From Caldifarciminota bacterium (GTDB lineage: Bacteria; Hydrothermota; Hydrothermia; S141-80), in NCBI GenBank assembly GCA_015490255.1, contig WFYF01000323.1:1-5989 (forward strand): a stretch of DNA of 5,989 nucleotides, given 5' to 3'. Made by a program: the position numbers and the translations under genes. Under the pieces are notes generated by a model that saw only the letters and a program-made list of their open reading frames with translations, did no database searches and was not told the origin of the DNA. Below, in pieces: positions 1 through 4,824 of the stretch (within the stretch, counting starts at the first letter, position 1; every line of letters begins with the position of its first letter).

Positions 1-344
1 AAGCGATCGTGGCCGGTGTGCCAAACCCGGGGAAGGGAATGTCCCCCTTCCCGGGCAGGTGCCGGGTGAAAGGACAGACCCAGCCGACGGAGCAGGCCAG
101 GACCTTCCCGAACGAGAACTTCCACAGCCCGGGGACTGGCAAGCCCCTGGCCGTTCTCCAGCGTATCCCGGAGGTGGTGTTCCGGAGAGTCTTCGGGAAG
201 CAGGGCGGCGGCAATGCCACCCTGGGCAAAGTGAGTGCTCCCCGTGCGCCAGCCCCGGTGGATCACCAGCACCTCGGCTCCCTTCTCCCGGGCCCCGAGG
301 GCGGCGGCCAGTCCTGCCACACCCGAACCGATCACGACGATCAT
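1..344 (-). CDS. nadB: L-aspartate oxidase NadB, N-terminal part (runs off left edge)
   Basis: NadB is an FAD flavoenzyme that oxidises L-aspartate to iminoaspartate, the first step of de novo NAD synthesis; quinolinate synthase NadA uses the product. The 114 visible residues begin directly in the first strand of the FAD-binding Rossmann fold: MIVVIGSGVAGL carries GxGxxG at residues 6-11. The family signature AQGGIAAAL follows at 40-48, then DSPEHHLRDTL at 52-62 and REGGHS at 98-103. This order and spacing match NadB and separate it from SdhA/FrdA flavoproteins. After REGGHS the protein reads PRVWHTGHDR, where E. coli NadB has RRILHAADATG, a local divergence. The ATG at 344 overlaps the ccmH stop as ATGA; only a short AGGA lies just upstream, so coupled translation is likely. 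The C-terminal capping and helical domains lie outside the window. Neither nadA nor nadC is visible. Family assignment is firm; completeness is unknown. Confidence 0.9.
   Translation of the reverse strand, partial: MIVVIGSGVAGLAAALGAREKGAEVLVIHRGWRTGSTHFAQGGIAAALLPEDSPEHHLRDTLENGQGLASPRAVEVLVREGPGLLRRLGLSFHPAPAREGGHSLPRVWHTGHDR
26..55. other. GC-rich inverted repeat inside nadB
   Basis: CCCGGG at 26-31 pairs with 50-55, and AAGGG at 33-37 pairs with 45-49. This makes an 11-bp stem with one bulged base (32) and a 7-nt loop (38-44). It lies in the nadB codons for the conserved REGGHS segment and the residues after it. In the nadB transcript only three T's follow the right arm, so it does not look like an intrinsic terminator. 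It may simply result from G+C-rich codon choice (CGG GAA GGG GGA, then CTT CCC CGG). Confidence 0.4.
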
Positions 345-787
345 TCGTCCTGCTCGTGCAGGAGCCTCTGAATCTTCTCCCGGACTTCCGGCGGTGGGGG
401 CGGTGCTTCATCCTCCGCCGGGTTCTGCCTCCGGACAAACCGGTAAAAGCCGTAAAGGATCGCCCCGCCTCCGGCAAGGATCAGCACCGGAAGCCACCAG
501 AGCAGGCGGTTCACCCCCCGGGCAGGGGGCACCGCCAGGATCCACTCCCCGTACCGCTGGACGAAATAGTCCAGAATTTCCCGCTCACTTTTTCCCTCCC
601 GGAGCATCTGCCGGACCAGGGCCCGCATCTCTTTCGCCACCGGAGAGTTGGATTCGGCAACGTTCTGGCCCGCGCACACCGGGCAGTTCAGCTTCCAGTA
701 GATGGCTTCAGCCTTCCGGGCCAGTTCCGGAGAGGGAATCTCCTGGGGCGGGGCCACCATCAGGACGAGAAACGCTGCTGCCACCAT
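341..787 (-). CDS. ccmH: Cytochrome c maturation thioredox protein CcmH
   Basis: CcmH (System I, also called CycL/Ccl2) is a membrane-anchored thiol protein facing the periplasm that helps reduce the CXXCH haem-binding motif of apocytochrome c before haem ligation. The 148-residue product has a short hydrophobic N-terminus (residues 2-12) and then the family's conserved block: LNCPVCAGQ at 33-41 with the redox pair C35/C38, followed by ESNSPVAKEMR and YFVQRYGEWIL at 74-84. A transmembrane helix spans about 94-116. A short cytoplasmic-side tail contains five prolines (129-133) and a charged helix. The start at 787 is chosen because AAGGAGGTGGA lies 7 nt upstream (measured from AGGAGG); the in-frame ATG at 844 would add 19 residues with no signal character. 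The gene overlaps amrS by 28 nt and nadB by 4 nt. The N-terminus is unusually short for a signal and has no Lys or Arg. No other ccm gene is in the window. Confidence 0.93.
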   Translation of the reverse strand: MVAAAFLVLMVAPPQEIPSPELARKAEAIYWKLNCPVCAGQNVAESNSPVAKEMRALVRQMLREGKSEREILDYFVQRYGEWILAVPPARGVNRLLWWLPVLILAGGGAILYGFYRFVRRQNPAEDEAPPPPPEVREKIQRLLHEQDE

Positions 788-1890
788 CGTTCCACCTCCT
801 TCTCCGTCCAGATCCCCGGAATCCGGGTGCCGCAGTCCGGGCACGTGCCTTCCCCCGTGATCCGGTTTTCCAGGACGGCAAAGCCCCGGCGCCGCACCAC
901 CGCGGCGTGGCAGTGGGGGCAGTGGGTGTGTTCCAGTTCTGGAAACATTCCCGGGACGTTGCCCACATAGACAAAGCGCAGTCCTTCTTCCCGGGCAATC
1001 TCCCCCGCCCGGCGGAGAAACTGGACCGATGTGGGAGGACGGTCCTGCATTTTGTACTGCGGATAAAAGGCGGTGAGGTGCCAGGGGATGTCAGCCGAAA
1101 CGCTTTTGAGAAACCGGGCGGCTTCCCGAATTTCCTCCTCGCTGTCGTTGAACCCCGGCACCACAAGCGTGACCACCTCCACCCAGAATCCCCGACGGTG
1201 GGCGTGTTCAATGGTCCAGAGCACGTGATCCAGCACCCCCCCGAGTTTGCGGTAGTTTCGGGGATTCATGGTCTTGAGATCCACCTTATAGGCAAGCAAA
1301 AAGGGCCAGAGATAGTCCAGCACCTCCGGCGTGGCGTTGCCGTTGGAAACATAGGCTGTGGCAATGGGGCGTCCCCGGGCGGGCTCAAACAGGGCCCGGG
1401 CCCATTCCGAAGTGATGAGAGGTTCGTTGTAAGAGCTTGCGATCACCCGCGCACCCGTCTGGTCCACCAGGCGCCAGAAATCATCCGGTGCAAGCGCATA
1501 GATGGGTCCCCCTGCCCGGGGATCCCGAAGGGCCTGGGAGGTCACCCAGTTCTGGCAATAGGAGCAGTGGAAATCGCATCCCAGCATGCCGAAGGTGAGG
1601 GCCGTGCTTCCGGGAAGGAGGTGATAAAAGGGTTTTTTCTCCACGGGATCCGCCTGCAGAGCCGCCACATACCCCCAGGGAACGAAGAGTTTTCCGTCCC
1701 GGTTGAACCGCACCTTGCAGATCCCCCGGAACCCGTCCGGGATGACACACCGGTGACCGCACGCCACACACCGGACTTTGTTTTTCTCCAAGCGCTCAAA
1801 CAGCTCTCCTTCCCGGACATAGGAGTCCAGCAACTCCGCAAGGGGCACCACCTCGGGTGCCAGTCCCTTCAGGGCCCTGAGGCTTGCCAT
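760..1890 (-). CDS. amrS: AmmeMemoRadiSam-system radical SAM enzyme (AmrS)
   Basis: This is a radical SAM protein of the COG1180 (PflA-related) type, in the subgroup that co-occurs with AMMECR1 and Memo proteins. Its substrate and reaction are, to my knowledge, not established. The 376 residues show an N-terminal cysteine cluster (C41, C44, C48, C58 in CVACGHRC...GFRGIC). The [4Fe-4S]/SAM motif CDFHCSYC follows, with C105, C109 and C112 in the CxxxCxxC arrangement. The radical SAM core contains SSYNEP at 152-157, AYKVDLKTMN at 200-209 and VVPGFNDSEEEI at 243-254. After the diagnostic YVGNVPG (308-314), two C-terminal CxxC pairs (C324/C327 and C350/C353) look like a metal-binding knuckle. The start at 1890 is supported by a promoter whose -10 box ends 7 nt upstream; the in-frame ATG at 1998 would run through that promoter. 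Before the first cysteine cluster it has about 40 residues, some 20 more than I expect for the family. It is first in the ccmH-nadB operon; no AMMECR1 or Memo gene is visible. Confidence 0.9.
   Translation of the reverse strand: MASLRALKGLAPEVVPLAELLDSYVREGELFERLEKNKVRCVACGHRCVIPDGFRGICKVRFNRDGKLFVPWGYVAALQADPVEKKPFYHLLPGSTALTFGMLGCDFHCSYCQNWVTSQALRDPRAGGPIYALAPDDFWRLVDQTGARVIASSYNEPLITSEWARALFEPARGRPIATAYVSNGNATPEVLDYLWPFLLAYKVDLKTMNPRNYRKLGGVLDHVLWTIEHAHRRGFWVEVVTLVVPGFNDSEEEIREAARFLKSVSADIPWHLTAFYPQYKMQDRPPTSVQFLRRAGEIAREEGLRFVYVGNVPGMFPELEHTHCPHCHAAVVRRRGFAVLENRITGEGTCPDCGTRIPGIWTEKEVERWWQQRFSS
791..801 (-). promoter_or_regulatory. Strong Shine-Dalgarno sequence for ccmH, inside amrS
   Basis: On the minus strand this reads AAGGAGGTGGA, close to a perfect anti-16S match, with 7 nt between AGGAGG and the ATG at 787. 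It lies within the last codons of amrS (residues EKEVE, about 363-367), so the same bases encode amrS and recruit ribosomes for ccmH. It decides the ccmH start. Confidence 0.85.
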
Positions 1891-1926
1891 CGTCCCAATC
1901 TTACGGGATGCGGCGCGTTCTGGCAA
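1891..1926 (-). promoter_or_regulatory. sigma70-type promoter for amrS-ccmH-nadB, predicted leaderless
   Basis: On the minus strand TTGCCA (1926-1921) is followed after exactly 17 nt by TAAGAT (1903-1898). Only TGGGACG separates the -10 box from the amrS ATG at 1890. Standard -10 to +1 spacing puts transcription initiation at 1891 or 1890, on the start codon itself. No Shine-Dalgarno sequence would then be in the transcript. Leaderless mRNAs with this geometry are common in Deinococcota and Actinomycetota. The boxes are seen directly; promoter activity is inferred. Confidence 0.7.
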
Positions 1927-1944
1927 CGGTCCCGCAGGGCCGCA

Positions 1945-1973
1945 TTGAAAGGCCGGAGGGGAGGCTTTATCCT
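1945..1973 (+). promoter_or_regulatory. sigma70-type promoter for atpB-gatB-MFS
   Basis: TTGAAA (1945-1950) and TATCCT (1968-1973) are 17 nt apart, the optimal spacing; TATCCT keeps the TAnnnT core. Initiation is expected near 1980, leaving a leader of about 28 nt that contains the atpB ribosome-binding site. The -35 box lies 18 bp from the -35 box of the divergent amrS promoter. That gap contains an imperfect palindrome around GTCCCGCAGGGCC (1929-1941) where a shared regulator could bind; this last point is speculative. Confidence 0.6.
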
Positions 1974-1996
1974 TCAGCCCACAAGAATCGCCAAAC

Positions 1997-2002
1997 AAGG
2001 AG
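1997..2002 (+). promoter_or_regulatory. Shine-Dalgarno sequence of atpB
   Basis: AAGGAG ends 6 nt before the ATG at 2009 and fixes the start of atpB. In contrast to amrS across the divergent gap, this gene uses conventional leadered initiation. Confidence 0.8.
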
Positions 2003-2008
2003 CAGGGG

Positions 2009-3424
2009 ATGAGCCAGGAGCTCTTGCGAAAGGAATATCAGGGGGTGAAGTATATTTCCGGTCCCCTGGTGATTGTGGAGCGTGCACCGGAACTTTCCTA
2101 CGGTGCGCAGGTGGAAATCCTCCTTCCCGACGGATCCCGGCGGTCCGGTCAGGTGCTGGAAGTCTCCGATGAATTCGCCGTGGTGCAGGTGCTGGAGGGC
2201 ACGCTGGGCCTGGACGTGAAGTCCATCCGCATTCGCCTCCTTGAAGACGTGGTGCGTTTCGGGGTTTCCCGGGATATGGTGGGCCGGATCTTCAACGGCC
2301 GCGGTGAGCCGCGGGACGGTCTGCCCCCGGTGATCCCCGAGAAACGACTCCCCATCATCGGCCAGCCCATCAACCCCGTGGCCCGGGACAAACCCTCAGA
2401 CTTTATCCAGACGGGTATCTCCGCCATTGACGGGCTGAACACCCTGGTCCGGGGACAGAAGCTTCCCATCTTCTCCGGCTCCGGATTGCCGGCGAACGAA
2501 ATCGCCGCCATGATCGTGAAAAACGCCCAGGTGCGCGGAGAGGGTGAGGAGTTCCTGGTGGTGTTTGGCGCCATCGGGATCACCCAGCGGGAATACGCCT
2601 ATTTTCTGCAGGAGTTTGAAAGCGCCGGTGCCCTGTCTCGCCTGGTGGCCTTCATCAACCTGGCCGACGACCCCACCATTGAGCGAATTCTGACTCCCCG
2701 GTTCGCCCTGACGGCTGCGGAATATTTCGCCTTTGAACTGGATTACCACGTGCTGGTGGTGATCACGGACATGACCAACTATGCCGAAGCTCTCCGGGAG
2801 ATCGGGGCGGCCCGGGAAGAGGTGCCCGGCCGACGGGGCTATCCGGGCTATATGTACACCGATCTGGCCACCATTTATGAACGGGCCGGGCGGATCCGGG
2901 GGCGCAAGGGTAGCGTGACCCAGATTCCCATCCTCACCATGCCGGACGACGACATCACCCACCCCATCCCCGACCTCACCGGATACATCACAGAGGGGCA
3001 GATCGTGCTTTCCCGGGAACTCCACCGCACCGGCGTGTTTCCCCCCATTGACGTGCTCACCTGCCTGTCCCGTCTCATGAACCTGGGGATCGGGAAGGGG
3101 AAAACCGAAGCCTATCACAGGGAGTGGGCCAACCAGCTCTACGCGGCCTATGCCAAAGGGAAAGACCTCCGGAGGCTGGTGGCCATCGTGGGTGAGGATG
3201 CCCTTTCCGAAACCGATCGCCTGTATCTCCGCTTCGCCGATCGTTTTGAGCGGGAGTTCATCCATCAGGGACAGGAACCCAGGACCATTGAGGAGACTTT
3301 CCGGATAGGCTGGGAACTCCTCTCCATCCTGCCCGCCAGCGAACTCTCCCGGATTCGCCGCGAATATCTTGAGAAGTATCTGCCGAAGAAAGAGAAAGAG
3401 GGTGTGGAGGGTGCTGCTTCCTGA
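2009..3424 (+). CDS. atpB: V/A-type ATPase subunit B
   Basis: Subunit B is the non-catalytic nucleotide-site subunit of the V/A-type ATPase. It alternates with catalytic subunit A in the cytoplasmic A3B3 head that couples ATP hydrolysis or synthesis to ion movement. The 471-residue protein is full length. Residues 15-80 form the N-terminal beta-barrel. [31 protein letters not shown] (first residue 116, ending 146) and [17 protein letters not shown] (150-166) are hallmark B-subunit blocks. SGSGLPANE replaces the GKT P-loop of subunit A, as usual for [23 protein letters not shown] (from 274) follows. [18 protein letters not shown] (341-358) contains the arginine, R355, equivalent to the arginine finger reaching into the A-B site. 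TC at 351-352 replaces the more common PS. The C-terminal helical domain begins about 365. The neighbours are odd: no atpA upstream, no atpD downstream, gatB overlapping by 1 nt (TGATG). Function is secure; the separation from the rest of the complex is discussed as a finding. Confidence 0.96.
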   Translation: MSQELLRKEYQGVKYISGPLVIVERAPELSYGAQVEILLPDGSRRSGQVLEVSDEFAVVQVLEGTLGLDVKSIRIRLLEDVVRFGVSRDMVGRIFNGRGEPRDGLPPVIPEKRLPIIGQPINPVARDKPSDFIQTGISAIDGLNTLVRGQKLPIFSGSGLPANEIAAMIVKNAQVRGEGEEFLVVFGAIGITQREYAYFLQEFESAGALSRLVAFINLADDPTIERILTPRFALTAAEYFAFELDYHVLVVITDMTNYAEALREIGAAREEVPGRRGYPGYMYTDLATIYERAGRIRGRKGSVTQIPILTMPDDDITHPIPDLTGYITEGQIVLSRELHRTGVFPPIDVLTCLSRLMNLGIGKGKTEAYHREWANQLYAAYAKGKDLRRLVAIVGEDALSETDRLYLRFADRFEREFIHQGQEPRTIEETFRIGWELLSILPASELSRIRREYLEKYLPKKEKEGVEGAAS

Positions 3425-4824
3425 TGGCCTGGGAAGCGGTCATCGGCCTTGAGATCCATGTGGAGCTGGAAACCCGGAGCAAGATGTTCTGCGGGTGCCC
3501 CAACACGTATGGGGAAGAACCCAACACCATGGTCTGTCCCGTGTGTCTGGGGCACCCGGGCACCCTCCCTGTTCCCAACCGGGAAGCGGTCCGGGCGGCC
3601 CTGAAGCTTGGAGCCGCCCTGGGCAGCACAGTCCACACCACCTCCGTTTTCTATCGCAAAAACTATTTTTACCCCGACCTTCCCAAGGGGTATCAGATCA
3701 CCCAGTACACAGCCTCCCTGCTGACCGGAGGGCACCTCCAGGGGGTGGGCATTGAACGGGTGAACCTGGAAGAAGAGACGGCCAAGTCCTATCACGCAGA
3801 AGACGGCACCGTCCTCCTGGATTTCAACCGGGCCGGAATCCCCCTGCTGGAGATCGTCACCCTGCCAGACATCCGGAGCCCCCGCCAGGCCCGGAAATTC
3901 CTGGAAGATCTTCGTCTGGTGATCCTTTATCTCGGGATCTCAGGGTGTGATATGGAGAAAGGTCAGCTCCGGGTGGATGCCAACATCTCCGTGCGTCCGG
4001 AAGGGAGCACGGCCTACGGCACCAAAGTGGAAGTCAAAAACATGAACTCCTTTAAGGCGGTGGAGGATGCCCTGAGCTTTGAGTTCCGTCGCCAGGTGTC
4101 CCTTCTGGAACGGGGGGAGAACGTGATTCAGGAAACCCGGCTGTGGGATGAACACCGGAAAGAGACCCGCCCCATGCGCTCCAAAGAGGAGGCCCACGAT
4201 TACCGCTATTTTCCGGAACCCGACCTTCCTCCGCTGGTGCTGGACCCTGCCTGGGTGGAAGAAGTCCGGCAGAACCTCCCGGAACTCCCGGAAGCCCGGC
4301 GGACACGCTATCTCTCCTGGGGGCTGTCCGAAAAGGTGGTGGAAGCCCTTCTCTGGGACCCTGCACTGGGGGACTATTTTGAAGCGGTGGCGGAAGGGCT
4401 TTCCCGGAAAGATCTGGCTGGCAACTGGGTGGCCACCCAGGTGCTCCGGGTTCTGAACGAACGGGGACTTGCCCCGGAAGCCTTTCCCCTCTCGCCGGAT
4501 GCCCTCCGGGAACTTCTGCTTCTGATTGAAGACGGGATCCTGCATCACTCTTCGGCCCAGCAGGTGTTTGAAGAGATGCTCACAACCGGAAAACCTGCCC
4601 GCCAGATCGTTCGGGAGAAAAATCTGGAGGTGGTCCGGGACACCGACCTTCTGGCGCGGGTGGTGACGGAGGTGCTTGAGGAACACGCAGAGATTGTGGA
4701 AAAATACCGATCCGGGAAGAAGGGTGTGCTGGGCGTGCTTATCGGTGCGGTGATGCGAAAAACCGGCGGGAAGGCGGATCCCCGGGCCGTTCGGGAGATG
4801 CTCCTTTCCCGTCTGGAATCCTGA
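3424..4824 (+). CDS. gatB: Asp-tRNA(Asn)/Glu-tRNA(Gln) amidotransferase subunit B
   Basis: GatB is the tRNA-binding and kinase/transamidase subunit of GatCAB. It activates mischarged Glu-tRNA(Gln) or Asp-tRNA(Asn) with ATP and accepts ammonia from GatA. At 466 residues it is full length. The N-terminal catalytic cradle opens with AVIGLEIHVEL (5-15; E10 and H12 match active-site positions). It is followed by CGC (C23, C25) and CPVC (C38, C41), four cysteines suited to a structural zinc site as in some GatB proteins. YFYPDLPKGYQITQY is at 81-95 and DFNRAGIPLLEIVT at 133-146. Further on are VEVKNMNSFK, QETRLWDEHRKETRPMRSKE and the hallmark EAHDYRYFPEPDLPPL. The last 150 or so residues form the helical and YqeY-like tail that contacts the tRNA. 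The ATG overlaps the atpB stop (TGATG); the nearest Shine-Dalgarno candidate, GGAGG at 3406-3410, is 13 nt away, so translation probably depends on coupling. No gatA or gatC is adjacent. Confidence 0.96.
   Translation: MAWEAVIGLEIHVELETRSKMFCGCPNTYGEEPNTMVCPVCLGHPGTLPVPNREAVRAALKLGAALGSTVHTTSVFYRKNYFYPDLPKGYQITQYTASLLTGGHLQGVGIERVNLEEETAKSYHAEDGTVLLDFNRAGIPLLEIVTLPDIRSPRQARKFLEDLRLVILYLGISGCDMEKGQLRVDANISVRPEGSTAYGTKVEVKNMNSFKAVEDALSFEFRRQVSLLERGENVIQETRLWDEHRKETRPMRSKEEAHDYRYFPEPDLPPLVLDPAWVEEVRQNLPELPEARRTRYLSWGLSEKVVEALLWDPALGDYFEAVAEGLSRKDLAGNWVATQVLRVLNERGLAPEAFPLSPDALRELLLLIEDGILHHSSAQQVFEEMLTTGKPARQIVREKNLEVVRDTDLLARVVTEVLEEHAEIVEKYRSGKKGVLGVLIGAVMRKTGGKADPRAVREMLLSRLES

Noticed and set aside
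788..844. Upstream ATG at 844 as the ccmH start.
   Set aside because: The extra 19 residues are the out-of-frame reading of the amrS zinc-knuckle region, have no signal features, and the strong Shine-Dalgarno sequence points to 787.
1891..1998. Upstream ATG at 1998 as the amrS start.
   Set aside because: It would place the amrS promoter boxes inside the gene and overlap the atpB ribosome-binding site; the extra residues do not resemble the family.
235..2172. A 645-codon open frame on the plus strand across ccmH, amrS and the divergent region.
   Set aside because: It lies antisense to two clearly recognisable genes, runs through both promoters into atpB, and its translation is Pro/Arg/Gly-rich low-similarity sequence typical of a shadow frame in G+C-rich DNA.
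2396..3265. A 289-codon minus-strand frame opposite atpB.
   Set aside because: It is antisense to the conserved core of atpB, has no recognisable domain, and sits in codon register with atpB in a way that G+C-rich genes often leave open.
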